Origin: JALHNI01 sp044226365
GTDB taxonomy: Bacteria > Acidobacteriota > Terriglobia > Bryobacterales > Bryobacteraceae
Reading direction: 5' to 3'
Assembly (NCBI GenBank): GCA_044226365.1
Contig: JBGAHE010000021.1
Span: forward strand, 10,038-74,037
DNA: 64,000 nucleotides
Below the pieces are notes generated by a model that searched no databases, had not been told where the DNA came from, and saw only the letters and a program-made list of their open reading frames with translations. Shown here in pieces: positions 1-8,486 of this stretch; the stretch's first letter is position 1, and each line of letters starts with the position of its first letter. The position numbers and the translations under genes were made by a program.

Positions 1-1116
1 CGGCGTGATGTAGTAGTACGCTTCCGCGGGCTTGTTTTCATAAGCGCCAGGCGAATCCATCGACGCGAGCGACCCGCGGCGCGCAAACGACGGCGTTTCC
101 GTCACCTGCGGACGCAGAGCGCTCGGCAGCGTCATCAGATCCTTGCGCACCAGAAACTCGCGGGTGCGTTCCACGCTCTGCCGTGCGGCGTGCAGTAACT
201 CGCCGTCCCGGGGAAAGTCTTCCGCGAGTAGCGCCATCACCTGGGCGAAAGTGGCGCCGGGGGCGTAACGGGCCGCGACCTTCTGAAACCTTGCCCGGTC
301 ACGGGCGAGCGCGGCCTCGCCGGTGGCGCGTAACTCGGCGAGCGGCCGGTCGATCATCTCTTCCAGGCGCAGTTTCTTCAGGAAGCGTTTCTCGCCGAGC
401 GCATAAGTTCCCTTCGAGACCGGGAGTAAGTCGCGCTGCAACCAACGGGCGGCGTCCTCCATCGCCATCTGCGCTGTCAGCGCCGCCTTCTCCACCCGCT
501 CGCGCTCTTCCACCCCGGCAAAGGCCGCCCAGCGCGGCACGGTTTCGCCAAAGTACTGCACCGCGCCTTGCGCCATCCGGATGGCCAACTCCGTAAACTC
601 GCGCGGCGGCTGCTGCACGTTGGCCTTCATCGCCGCCACCAGACGCGGTACGCCCTGCAGCCGGGCGATCAGCGACGGGATCCGCTCGCGCCCCGGGGCG
701 AAGTCGCGACGCAACAGCGAGTCGATCGCTTCGGCCGGCTGCCCGGCATAAATCATCGGATTGGTTTCCCAACTGCGCTCTTCGGTCAGGCTGAACAACT
801 CCGCCTCCAGGCGATTCTGCAGCGCCTCGGCATCGATCGCCTGTTCGAACGGTAGCGGCTGGCTGCGCAAGACAGCCAAGCGGCCCGCCTGCAGCCGCAA
901 CTCCTCGATCCGGCCCTCAATTCGTTCCCGAGTGAGGTTTTCCAGCAGCCCGTCGTACTGATGGAGACCGTTTAACGTGCCTAAGGTCGGCTGGAACTCC
1001 AGGAGCGCGTTAAAATAGTCTTCTTCGAAGATTAAGAAGTCGTCCGTTGGTTTTTGCTGGCAGCCGCCGAGGATGATTAACAAGAACAGCAGTGCCGCCG
1101 GCCGCATCTGATTCAT
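1..1116 (-). CDS. DUF885 family lipoprotein, C-terminus cut by window edge
   Basis: The visible part is 372 codons with no stop before the window edge. It starts at the ATG at 1116 (MNQMRPAALLF) and has a lipoprotein signal: a hydrophobic stretch followed by LGGC, so Cys is about residue 20. The rest is helical and charged, with DUF885-like stretches such as LEFQPTLGTLNGLHQYDGLL near the start and FPRDGELLHAARQSVERTREF later. DUF885 proteins are usually 550-600 residues, so roughly a third is missing. The family is distantly related to metallopeptidases, but the catalytic HExxH-like part would lie in the missing C-terminus, so activity cannot be judged. It is divergent from the next gene, with only 9 bp between start codons. 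Confidence 0.8.
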   Translation of the reverse strand, partial: MNQMRPAALLFLLIILGGCQQKPTDDFLIFEEDYFNALLEFQPTLGTLNGLHQYDGLLENLTRERIEGRIEELRLQAGRLAVLRSQPLPFEQAIDAEALQNRLEAELFSLTEERSWETNPMIYAGQPAEAIDSLLRRDFAPGRERIPSLIARLQGVPRLVAAMKANVQQPPREFTELAIRMAQGAVQYFGETVPRWAAFAGVEERERVEKAALTAQMAMEDAARWLQRDLLPVSKGTYALGEKRFLKKLRLEEMIDRPLAELRATGEAALARDRARFQKVAARYAPGATFAQVMALLAEDFPRDGELLHAARQSVERTREFLVRKDLMTLPSALRPQVTETPSFARRGSLASMDSPGAYENKPAEAYYYITP

Positions 1117-1125
1117 CTTAACGAC

Positions 1126-2001
1126 TTGATCGACCTTCATACTCACACGAACTATTCCGACGGCACCGATACGCCGGCCGACTTGGTGCGCCGGGCGCGC
1201 GAAGCCGGCTTGCGGGCCATCGCCATCACCGACCATGACACCTTCGAGGGCTATCACGCCGCGGTGGAACCCGCGCGCGAGGTCGGCTTCGAATTGCTGT
1301 GCGGGGTGGAACTCTCCACCCGTCTGGCCGAAAAGCCGACCCGGCCCACTCATCTGCTGGCCTACTTTCTGCACGATCTGCCCTCGTCCGAGTTCGTCGG
1401 CTGGCTCGAGGCCCTGCAGCAAGCCCGCCGCGAGCGCAATGAACGCCTGGCGGCCCGTCTGCGCGAACTGAACTTCGATATCCATCTGGCGGACGCCGAA
1501 GCCCTGGGCCGTTCGATCACGGGTCGCGTGCATTTTGCGCGCCTGCTGCGCGACCAGGGGCACGTCGCTTCGATCGATGAAGCCTTTGACCGTTACCTCG
1601 GCGACGAAGCGCCCGCTTTCGTCCAGATGCAGGAGCCGCCCATCGAAGAGGCGATCCGCCTGGTGCGAGCTTCGGGCGGCGTGCCGGTCATTGCCCATCC
1701 CGTCCGCCTGGGTTTGAACCCGAGTGCGGAGGAGCCGCTCTTCGCCCGCCTGAAGGACGCTGGACTGATGGGGATCGAGGTTTATCACTCGGACCATGAT
1801 CCGGCCGCCTCCGCGCGTTACCTCGGCTTGGCGCGCAAGCTGCAGCTGGCGGTCACCGGCGGGTCCGACTATCACGGGTCCATCAAGCCGCAGATCGTGC
1901 TTGGGAGCGGCCGCGGCAACGTCCAGGTGCCCTACGCGATCCTGAACGGCCTACGCGCGCTAGGCCAGCATCACTTGTCGGCCGCGTCGCCGCCTACCTG
2001 A
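1126..2001 (+). CDS. PHP-domain phosphoesterase (YciV/TrpH-like)
   Basis: This 291-residue protein starts with TTG and has the PHP metal-site motifs in order: DLHTHTNYSDG (residues 3-13), ITDHDTF, GVELST, IAHPVRL, VYHSDHD and GGSDYHG near the C-terminus. The length and motif set match the YciV/TrpH group. Characterised members remove phosphate from 3',5'-nucleoside bisphosphates or act as 5'-3' exonucleases on short RNA. TTG was chosen because the first metal-binding histidines follow at once and no upstream in-frame ATG exists. No good ribosome binding site is visible. The 3' end overlaps the convergent ygfZ by 31 bp. The exact substrate is inferred from the family only. Confidence 0.85.
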   Translation: MIDLHTHTNYSDGTDTPADLVRRAREAGLRAIAITDHDTFEGYHAAVEPAREVGFELLCGVELSTRLAEKPTRPTHLLAYFLHDLPSSEFVGWLEALQQARRERNERLAARLRELNFDIHLADAEALGRSITGRVHFARLLRDQGHVASIDEAFDRYLGDEAPAFVQMQEPPIEEAIRLVRASGGVPVIAHPVRLGLNPSAEEPLFARLKDAGLMGIEVYHSDHDPAASARYLGLARKLQLAVTGGSDYHGSIKPQIVLGSGRGNVQVPYAILNGLRALGQHHLSAASPPT

Positions 2002-2813
2002 AGCGTCGTACCGTCGGCCAGCCGCAACTCGCGTTTCTCGAACGCCACACTGACGTAGCCCAGCCCCACTACGCCCAGGCGCGGCGAGCGGACAGCCGAG
2101 GTCAGCAGGCCTGCCTTGGCGTCCCCCGCGAAGAGCTCGCCCGGCGCCGGCACGGTGTCGCCCGCGATCTTCAGACGCCGCAAGTGCTTGTGCACCGCGC
2201 CGCGCGAACGCACGCGTTCCACGATTTCCTGTCCCAGATAACAGCCCTTGTTGAAGCTCACCGAGCCCATCTGGCCGGTCTCCTGCACCAGATGCGTCTC
2301 GAGAATGTCCACGCCGTAGCGCGGATGGCCGTTCTCCAGCCTCACGATCTCCAACTCCTCGGCGGTGGCGAGCGGCAGGTCGGCCGTCGGGCCGCTGCCG
2401 TATCCGCGCCAACCCTGGCCGCCGGTGGCCGAGATGGGCAGCGCGCCCGGCCAAGCTTCGGCCAGCGGACCCTCCGCGGCCCCGATAGTCACCTGGCCCG
2501 AGACGTCCTCGAGCGTCACGTCATCGGCAATGATGTACTTGTCGAGATGAGCCAGCAGCTTCTCGCGCATCTCCGGCTCGGTATCGAGCAGCAGCGCGTC
2601 CGGCTGGCAGATGATCCAGGCATCGGCGAGAATGCGCCCCTGGGCGTTCAGAAAGAATGCATGGCAGCATTGTCCGGGCGTGAGTCCCTGGACGTGGTTG
2701 GTGCACATGGCGTGGATCAGGCGCGCGCGATCCTCGCCCGTCACTCGAAGGAGGCCCCGTCCGGTTAAGTCGACGCGGGCCGCCGCGGTGGTAAGCGCCT
2801 CGTAGCCGTTCAT
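1971..2813 (-). CDS. ygfZ: YgfZ/GcvT-like folate-binding protein
   Basis: A 280-residue protein carrying the YgfZ signature KGCYLGQEIVER (about residues 177-188), whose Cys is the conserved residue of the family. YgfZ proteins use tetrahydrofolate and support assembly or repair of Fe-S enzymes, notably MiaB-type. The N-terminal half is GcvT-like, and the C-terminal beta-barrel includes LTSAVRSPRLGVVGLGYV. A TTG lies one codon upstream of the ATG at 2813; the ATG is preferred. It is the last gene of a minus-strand run with the ABC ATPase (24 bp gap) and overlaps the convergent PHP gene by 31 bp. Confidence 0.9.
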   Translation of the reverse strand: MNGYEALTTAAARVDLTGRGLLRVTGEDRARLIHAMCTNHVQGLTPGQCCHAFFLNAQGRILADAWIICQPDALLLDTEPEMREKLLAHLDKYIIADDVTLEDVSGQVTIGAAEGPLAEAWPGALPISATGGQGWRGYGSGPTADLPLATAEELEIVRLENGHPRYGVDILETHLVQETGQMGSVSFNKGCYLGQEIVERVRSRGAVHKHLRRLKIAGDTVPAPGELFAGDAKAGLLTSAVRSPRLGVVGLGYVSVAFEKRELRLADGTTLQVGGDAADK

Positions 2814-2837
2814 CAATGATTGGATGCGAGTGGCGGT

Positions 2838-3581
2838 CTACTTGATCTTGTCGTCTTTTTCGATCTTACCGTCGCGAATGTAGATGACGCGATGGGCATG
2901 CATGGCGATGTCATGCTCGTGAGTCACCAGGATGATGGTGTTGCCCTGCTGATGCAGCCGCTCGAACAGGCCCATGATTTCGACGCCGGTGGCCGAGTCC
3001 AGGGCGCCCGTCGGTTCGTCGGCGAGCAGGATGGACGGATTGTTCACCAGGGCGCGCGCAATGGCGACGCGCTGCCGCTGACCGCCCGAGAGTTCGTTCG
3101 GCTTGTGGTGCATGCGCTTGGCGAGATCCACCTGGCGTAGCCGCTCCATGGCCATCTCGTGCCGCTGCTCGGCGGAGATGCCGGCGTAAATCAACGGCAA
3201 TTCCACGTTGTGCAACGCCGTGGCGCGGGCCAGCAGGTTGAACGTCTGGAAGACGAAGCCGATTTCCTTGTTCCGGATGCGAGCCAGATCGTCGTCGGAC
3301 ATGGCCGAGGCCAGGTTGCCGTTGATGTAGTACTGGCCGTCGGAAGGCGAGTCCAGGCAGCCGATCAGGTTCATCAGAGTCGATTTACCCGAGCCCGACG
3401 GACCCATGATGGCCACATATTCACCGCGACGGATCGTCATGTCGACGCCGGAGACCGCGTTGATGGTCTGTTCGCCCATCACATAGGTCTTCCAGAGGCC
3501 GTAGCACTGGATAACGATGCCTTGCCGCTTGAGTTCTTCGCCGCGCGCCTGCAGTTCTGCCGTGTTCGCCGTGGTTGCCAT
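2838..3581 (-). CDS. ABC transporter ATP-binding protein, MacB/LolD type
   Basis: A 247-residue ATPase subunit. It has Walker A GPSGSGKST, a Q-loop in GFVFQTFNLL, the ABC signature LSGGQRQR, Walker B ILLADEPTGALD and the H-loop TLV-type VTHEHD. The family exports macrolides, lipoproteins or peptides together with a FtsX-like permease. It begins 17 bp after the adaptor gene, so the two are surely co-transcribed. The expected permease is not next to it: the following gene is ygfZ. The permease must therefore be elsewhere, and the substrate cannot be named. Confidence 0.93.
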   Translation of the reverse strand: MATTANTAELQARGEELKRQGIVIQCYGLWKTYVMGEQTINAVSGVDMTIRRGEYVAIMGPSGSGKSTLMNLIGCLDSPSDGQYYINGNLASAMSDDDLARIRNKEIGFVFQTFNLLARATALHNVELPLIYAGISAEQRHEMAMERLRQVDLAKRMHHKPNELSGGQRQRVAIARALVNNPSILLADEPTGALDSATGVEIMGLFERLHQQGNTIILVTHEHDIAMHAHRVIYIRDGKIEKDDKIK

Positions 3582-3598
3582 GAATTCCGTTCTACCGA

Positions 3599-5005
3599 TT
3601 ATGACTCGGTTTTGACGGGCGCCTTATTGTCTACCTTCACCTTGGCCTGATTGCGCAGCGTTCGGATGACCTTGTAGCTTCCCGTGATGATTTCTTCGCC
3701 GTCGCCAATTCCGCTTAAGACTTCAATTTCCGTGGCGCCGGTAATCCCCGTTTTCACTTCGCGGAACTGAGCCACTTCACCTTTGACGACGAACACGCCC
3801 TGCAGTTCCTTCTTCGCCTCTTTGTCGACGGGAGACGGGGCGCCATCCTTCTTCTCCGGCTCCAAATCGCCCTTTTGACGGACGGTCAGCGCCTGGATCG
3901 GAATAGTGATGGCGTTCTGACGGGTCGCTGTGGTTACACGTGCCGTGCAACTCAGGCCCGGACGGATTTCGTCGGGCGGATTGTCGAGCGCGATCACGAC
4001 CTTGAAGTCCTTGGCTTCCTGGCTAGAAACGGCGCTTTGCGAGGCGGCCAAACCGGAGGAGCGCAGGATCGCCGTGTTGCCGATCTCGATTACCTTGCCT
4101 GTAAATTGCTGATTCGGCATGGCGTCGATCGTCACTTCGGCCTTTTGTCCCAGCGTGATGTTGACGATGTCGGTTTCGTCCACCTTCACTTCCGCCGTAA
4201 TCACCGACATGTCGGCGATCGTCATGATCAGGCTGGCCGAGGAGTTCTGCAGGCCGGGCACCACGGTTTCGCCCACGCGTACTGGGAGATTGGTGACTAC
4301 GCCATCGAGCGGCGAAACGGACTGCGTGCGCGCCAACACGTCTGCCGCGCGGCGCAAGTTCGCTTGCGCAAGCGTAATGCGACGCTGGGTGGCCGACAGG
4401 TTAGCCAGCGCCTGGGCGCGCTGGGCGCGGAACTGGCCGATGCGTGCTTCAGACTCGCGCACCGCCGCCACTGCCGAGTCCACCGCGATGCGGCGCTGGT
4501 CATACTCTTGCTTGGCGATCAGCTTTTCGTCCCAAAGCTTCGAGGTGCGGTCGAAGTCGATCTTGGCGCGTTCGAGATCGGTCTTGGCGCGATCGAGGGC
4601 CGCCTGCAAGGTCTTGATGTTCTCGTCCGCCGAACGGACGGCCGCTTCGGAAGCAGCCGAGTCGGCTTCGGTGGAGCTGACATTGGCCCGCTGCGCGGCT
4701 AAGTCCGCTTCCGGCTGTACACTCTCCAATTTGGCGAGTAACTGGCCGCGCTTTACCCGCTGGCCTTCCACCACCAAAATGTCGGTGATTCTGGATGGCA
4801 CATTGGCATTGGTGCCGATGTTGACATAGTTGCGGGGCTTAATCTCGCCCGATGCCGTGACAATCTGCGCCAGGTCCTGACGTGTCGACTTACCCGTCTG
4901 TACTTTGATAATCGCTGCCTGATTGTACCGGTAGCTGGCAAAGGCCGCGATTGCGGCACCCAGCACCACCACCAGGCCAATGATAATCTTCCATTTCCTC
5001 TTCAC
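3599..5005 (-). CDS. MacA/RND-type periplasmic adaptor (membrane fusion protein)
   Basis: 468 residues from a GTG start with GAGGAT upstream. One N-terminal membrane anchor (WKIIIGLVVVLGAAIAAFASY) is followed by the split biotinyl-lipoyl domain (ASGEIKPRNYVNIGTNAN and SPLDGVVTNLPVRVGETV). A long coiled-coil hairpin rich in Ala, Glu and Arg covers about residues 95-235, followed by beta-barrel and membrane-proximal domains (VKVDETDIVNITLGQKAEV). This order is diagnostic of adaptors linking an inner-membrane pump to an outer-membrane channel. It is co-transcribed with the ATPase downstream. Confidence 0.92.
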   Translation of the reverse strand: MKRKWKIIIGLVVVLGAAIAAFASYRYNQAAIIKVQTGKSTRQDLAQIVTASGEIKPRNYVNIGTNANVPSRITDILVVEGQRVKRGQLLAKLESVQPEADLAAQRANVSSTEADSAASEAAVRSADENIKTLQAALDRAKTDLERAKIDFDRTSKLWDEKLIAKQEYDQRRIAVDSAVAAVRESEARIGQFRAQRAQALANLSATQRRITLAQANLRRAADVLARTQSVSPLDGVVTNLPVRVGETVVPGLQNSSASLIMTIADMSVITAEVKVDETDIVNITLGQKAEVTIDAMPNQQFTGKVIEIGNTAILRSSGLAASQSAVSSQEAKDFKVVIALDNPPDEIRPGLSCTARVTTATRQNAITIPIQALTVRQKGDLEPEKKDGAPSPVDKEAKKELQGVFVVKGEVAQFREVKTGITGATEIEVLSGIGDGEEIITGSYKVIRTLRNQAKVKVDNKAPVKTES

Positions 5006-5128
5006 GGAATCCTCGAATTCTGGTTGAACTTGCGTTAACGCTCACTGGGGGAGAACGCAACCGATGCGGCGGGAGTTCGCACAATCTATCGTAACATCGC
5101 CTTTTTTCAGTACGTTTGACCGCACCGT

Positions 5129-5785
5129 TTATTGCAGGCGGCGACGGGCCAGGGCGAAAACGTCGTGCAGCATGGCCGCCGTCAGTCGTCCCGTCTGAGT
5201 ATTCTGCTGACTGGGGTGATAACTCGAGATCAACCGGTAGGGTCCGGCCTGCCCCTCACCCCCATGAGCGAATTGGATGCCAGGCGCGGGAAAAAGTGCC
5301 AGGAAATTGTCGAAGGCCAGTCGCCCGAGCGCTACCACCACCTGTACGCGCTTCAGGACCTCGAATTCCCGCTCTAGATAAGGCCGGCACTGGCGCACCT
5401 CGGCCGGGGTGGGCTTGTTATCGGGCGGCGCACAGCGGGCCGAGGCCGTGATGTAGCAGTCGTGCAGACGGAGGCCATCTTCGCGGCTCACGCTTTCGGC
5501 CTGCGACGCAAAACCCGTCTCGTGGAGGGCGCGAAACAGGAACTCGCCGGAACGGTCGCCGGTGAACATGCGCCCCGTGCGATTTGCCCCGTGCGCGCCG
5601 GGCGCTAGGCCCAGAATCAGCAGGCGTGCCTGCGGGTCGCCGAAGCCGGGCACCGGCCGCCCCCAGTATTCCTGATCGCGATACGCGCGGCGCTTCACGC
5701 GGGCCACTTCGCGGCAATGCTCGCGCAGGCGCGGGCAGCGTTCGCAGGCCCTCACTTCCGCCGCCAGTTGCTCCAGGGGACTCAC
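5129..5785 (-). CDS. Uracil-DNA glycosylase, family 5 (UDGb) type
   Basis: 218 residues. The catalytic motif region reads GLAPGAHGANRTGRMFTGD, the form seen in family 5 (Thermus UDGb-like), whereas family 4 has GEAPG. CERCPRLREHC near the N-terminus and two later cysteines would hold the 4Fe-4S cluster. The second motif appears as SSYHPSQQNTQTG. The role is base-excision repair of uracil and related deaminated bases in DNA. The start is the GTG at 5785. It is separated from the adaptor gene by 123 bp. Confidence 0.88.
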   Translation of the reverse strand: MSPLEQLAAEVRACERCPRLREHCREVARVKRRAYRDQEYWGRPVPGFGDPQARLLILGLAPGAHGANRTGRMFTGDRSGEFLFRALHETGFASQAESVSREDGLRLHDCYITASARCAPPDNKPTPAEVRQCRPYLEREFEVLKRVQVVVALGRLAFDNFLALFPAPGIQFAHGGEGQAGPYRLISSYHPSQQNTQTGRLTAAMLHDVFALARRRLQ

Positions 5786-5899
5786 CTCGAAATTTTACCG
5801 CTCTAGTACGCCTTTTGGGCCATTGGTTTGGGTCCTAAGAAGCTTTCCCAATTGGGGATTCGCAGCCGCTGCCCTACTATCTCACTAGGACAGTTAAGC

Positions 5900-6112
5900 A
5901 TGACCATGACGACGCCCATCGCCGCCAATAAGCCGCCCAAACCCCATTACACCGCTGAAGAAGCCGCGGCCTCCCTGGGGGTCTCGGTCGATGAACTGCA
6001 TGCGCTGATCCGCCAGCATTTGGCTGTCGAGGACGGCGAGATGTCGAACGTCGTGCAAACCCAGTTCCAAGCCTCCGACCTCCTGCTCCTTCGCTTTCTC
6101 GCCCAAAAATAG
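5900..6112 (+). CDS. Small hypothetical protein, possible helix-turn-helix
   Basis: A 70-residue protein. I chose the ATG at 5900, which has AGGAC about 10 bases upstream, over an earlier in-frame ATG at 5828 that has no ribosome binding site. Its core, YTAEEAAASLGVSVDELHAL, resembles the first helices of excisionase/MerR-type DNA-binding domains, and FQASDLLLLRFL could be a further helix. It sits alone between a divergent UDG gene and the dehydrogenase 81 bp downstream. Function unknown; the DNA-binding idea is an inference from pattern only. Confidence 0.6.
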   Translation: MTMTTPIAANKPPKPHYTAEEAAASLGVSVDELHALIRQHLAVEDGEMSNVVQTQFQASDLLLLRFLAQK

Positions 6113-6193
6113 CGCTTCCCGCGCCAGCCCGGCGCGCATTGTTAGTACAATCTCTCCTTTGGCCCCTTCTCGGGATTCATAGGAGATATTGCA

Positions 6194-7087
6194 ATGGCGA
6201 AACTCGGCTTTCTCGGACTCGGCATTATGGGACTTCCCATGGCCCGCCACCTGATGCGGGCCGGCCACGAGGTGGCCGTGTGGTCGCACACCGGCTCGAA
6301 AGCGACCGACCTGGCTGCGGCCGAGAAGGGCATTGCCTGCGCCACGCCGAAAGAAGTGGGCGCCCACGCCGACTGCATCTTCCTCTGCGTCGGCGATACG
6401 GACATGTCCGAAGAGGTCATCCTCGGGCCGAACGGCATTGCCGAAGGCGCCAAGCCCGGCACCGTGATTGTCGACGCCTCGACCGTCTCGCCGGACGAAA
6501 GCCGCAAGATTTCGGCCAAGCTGGCGGCCAAGGGCCTCCATTTTCTCGACGCCCCCTGCACGGGCTCCCGCCCGGGCGCCGAGGGCGGCACGCTCACCTT
6601 CATGATCGGCGGCGATCAGGCCGTCTTTGAAAAGGTGAAGCCTTACTTCGAGCCGATGGGCAAGAACCTCTACTACTGCGGCACCTCCGGCATGGGGCTC
6701 CACGCCAAGCTCACCCAGAATCTGATCCTCTCGAACATCCTCCAGGCGTTCAACGAGGGCTTGGTGCTCTCCACCAAGGCTGGCGTCGACCCGGAATTGA
6801 TGCTCACCATCCTCGAAAATTCGGCCGCCAAGTCCGGCCTGATCTCTTTCAAGGCCCCGTATGTCTTCCGCCGGGACTTCGCCACGAACTTCTCCGTTCG
6901 CTGGATGCACAAGGACATTGGCCTCATGCTCGACTCCGCGAATCAACTAAACGTCCCGCTGCCGCTCACCGCCGTCACTCAGCAGCAATTCCGCGCCGCG
7001 ATCGCCACCGGACACGCCGAGGAAGACATCTGCTCGACCATCAAGGTGCTGGAGGGGTTAGTTGGGGTTGAGGTGAAGAAACGTTAA
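6194..7087 (+). CDS. NAD(P)-dependent beta-hydroxyacid dehydrogenase
   Basis: 297 residues, with AGGAG well placed before the ATG. The Rossmann motif GLGIMGLPMARHL starts at residue 6. A substrate loop, DAPCTGSRPGAEGGTLTFM, stands where the family has DAPVSGG. The catalytic Lys sits in KLTQNLILSNILQAFNEGL, and the C-terminal helical domain ends with QQFRAAIATGHAEEDICS. The family includes 3-hydroxyisobutyrate, tartronate semialdehyde and glyoxylate/succinic semialdehyde reductases. The altered substrate loop (GSR for GGV) prevents choosing among them. Confidence 0.9.
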   Translation: MAKLGFLGLGIMGLPMARHLMRAGHEVAVWSHTGSKATDLAAAEKGIACATPKEVGAHADCIFLCVGDTDMSEEVILGPNGIAEGAKPGTVIVDASTVSPDESRKISAKLAAKGLHFLDAPCTGSRPGAEGGTLTFMIGGDQAVFEKVKPYFEPMGKNLYYCGTSGMGLHAKLTQNLILSNILQAFNEGLVLSTKAGVDPELMLTILENSAAKSGLISFKAPYVFRRDFATNFSVRWMHKDIGLMLDSANQLNVPLPLTAVTQQQFRAAIATGHAEEDICSTIKVLEGLVGVEVKKR

Positions 7088-7101
7088 GCGGTCTTCTAAA
7101 A

Positions 7102-7129
7102 TTCGGAAAATAGTTCTTGCATTTCCGAA
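7102..7129. promoter_or_regulatory. Inverted repeat in the dehydrogenase-dxr gap
   Basis: TTCGGAAA at 7102-7109 is followed 12 bases later by its exact reverse complement TTTCCGAA at 7122-7129. It could be a regulator site or a weak hairpin behind the dehydrogenase gene. There is no clear T-run next to the stem, so I do not call it a terminator. Confidence 0.35.
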
Positions 7130-7252
7130 AACCGTATTCTAAGATTGGAATCAAGGCGGAGAGGTTTTACTCCCACCAAAGCGAGACTAACCTCATTAAG
7201 ACCCCTGAAGCACCCTCTCCGCCGCCTAACTCCTTCCTTTTCCTCCCCGTGA

Positions 7253-7258
7253 TATAAT
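7253..7258 (+). promoter_or_regulatory. Candidate -10 box of dxr
   Basis: A perfect TATAAT stands 37 bases before the dxr ATG. The -35 position has only a pyrimidine-rich stretch, so the call rests on the -10 box alone. The bases just before the ATG (GGTTCCCCCC) lack a Shine-Dalgarno sequence. A short hairpin, GAGAC/GTCTC, lies in the leader. Confidence 0.35.
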
Positions 7259-7295
7259 CTTTCGAGACAGGTTTCGCCAGTCTCAGGTTCCCCCC

Positions 7296-8477
7296 ATGAA
7301 GCAAGTTACCGTCCTGGGCTCCACCGGGTCCATCGGCGTCAATACTCTCAACGTTTTGCGCACGATGCCGGAGCGCTATTCGGTCTTCGCCCTCGCCGCG
7401 GGAAACAACTTTGAGCTCCTCGCCTCCCAAATTCGGGAATTCCGGCCCCAGGTTGTCGTGGTCGGCTCCGAAGCAGTACGAAAGTCCCTTATCCAGTTTT
7501 TGGAAGATCAGCCGGTACCGGTTTCCGTACCAGACATCTTCCATGAACCGGAGGCCCTGGTCTCCATTTCTACGGATTCTGCCGTGGACTTCGTCATGTC
7601 GGCGATCGTCGGCGTCACCGGTCTGGAAGCGACCTATCAGGCTGTCAAGCTTGGCAAAAGTGTAGGATTAGCCAACAAGGAAGTCCTGGTCGCCAGTGGT
7701 GAACTGGTGATGGCTGCCGCCGCCCAATCCGGCACCGAACTGCTACCGGTGGACTCAGAACACAACGGCGCCCATCAATGTCTCCGTGCCGGAAGGCGAG
7801 CTGAAGTCACGCGACTGATCCTCACGGCGTCCGGCGGCCCTTTTCGCACGTTTACAAAAGAAGACATGTCCTCCGTGACGCCAGCGCAGGCGCTACGTCA
7901 TCCAACTTGGAAGATGGGGAATCGCATTACGATCGATTCCGCCACGATGATGAATAAGGGCTTTGAAGTCATTGAGGCGGGGTGGCTGTTCGGCTTCACG
8001 CCGCAGGAGATCGGCGTGGTGGTGCATCCGCAGTCGACGGTGCATGCTTTAGTGGAGTTTAACGACGGTTCGGTGATCGCCCAGGTCTGCACGACCGACA
8101 TGCGAATGCCGATCCAATATGCGTTGACCTATCCTGACCGCCAAGCGGCGCCGGTGCCGCGCTACGACTTCACCAAGCCCCAGCAATGGGACTTCACTCC
8201 GCCGGATCTGGACCGGTTCCCCTGTCTGCGCTTGGCTTATGAGGCGTTTGAAACCGGCGGTTCCGCTACCTGCGTCTTGAATGCAGCGGACGAAATTGCC
8301 GTGGAAGCGTTTTTGAAAGAAGAAATCTCGTTCCCGCAACTGGCGGCCACCGTCGAAGAGACGCTGGCGCGCGTCCCTCGCCGGACACCCCAATCCGTCG
8401 GCGAAGTGCTCGAGATCGATGCTGAAGCACGCCGCGTGGCGCGCGACCGGATTGCCCGGCAACCGGTGACCGCATAG
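7296..8477 (+). CDS. dxr: 1-deoxy-D-xylulose 5-phosphate reductoisomerase
   Basis: 393 residues, normal for Dxr, the second step of the MEP isoprenoid pathway (DXP to MEP with NADPH). Visible motifs are GSTGSIGVNTL for NADPH, LANKEVLV, LPVDSEHN with the metal/substrate acid residues, TASGGPFR, HPTWKMGNRITIDSATMMNKG, and VVHPQSTVHALVEFNDGS. After DSEHN the sequence reads GAHQCLRAG rather than the more usual AIFQCL, but the frame is intact. It ends 9 bp before rseP, a common dxr-rseP pairing. Confidence 0.96.
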   Translation: MKQVTVLGSTGSIGVNTLNVLRTMPERYSVFALAAGNNFELLASQIREFRPQVVVVGSEAVRKSLIQFLEDQPVPVSVPDIFHEPEALVSISTDSAVDFVMSAIVGVTGLEATYQAVKLGKSVGLANKEVLVASGELVMAAAAQSGTELLPVDSEHNGAHQCLRAGRRAEVTRLILTASGGPFRTFTKEDMSSVTPAQALRHPTWKMGNRITIDSATMMNKGFEVIEAGWLFGFTPQEIGVVVHPQSTVHALVEFNDGSVIAQVCTTDMRMPIQYALTYPDRQAAPVPRYDFTKPQQWDFTPPDLDRFPCLRLAYEAFETGGSATCVLNAADEIAVEAFLKEEISFPQLAATVEETLARVPRRTPQSVGEVLEIDAEARRVARDRIARQPVTA

Positions 8478-8486
8478 GAGAACTGA

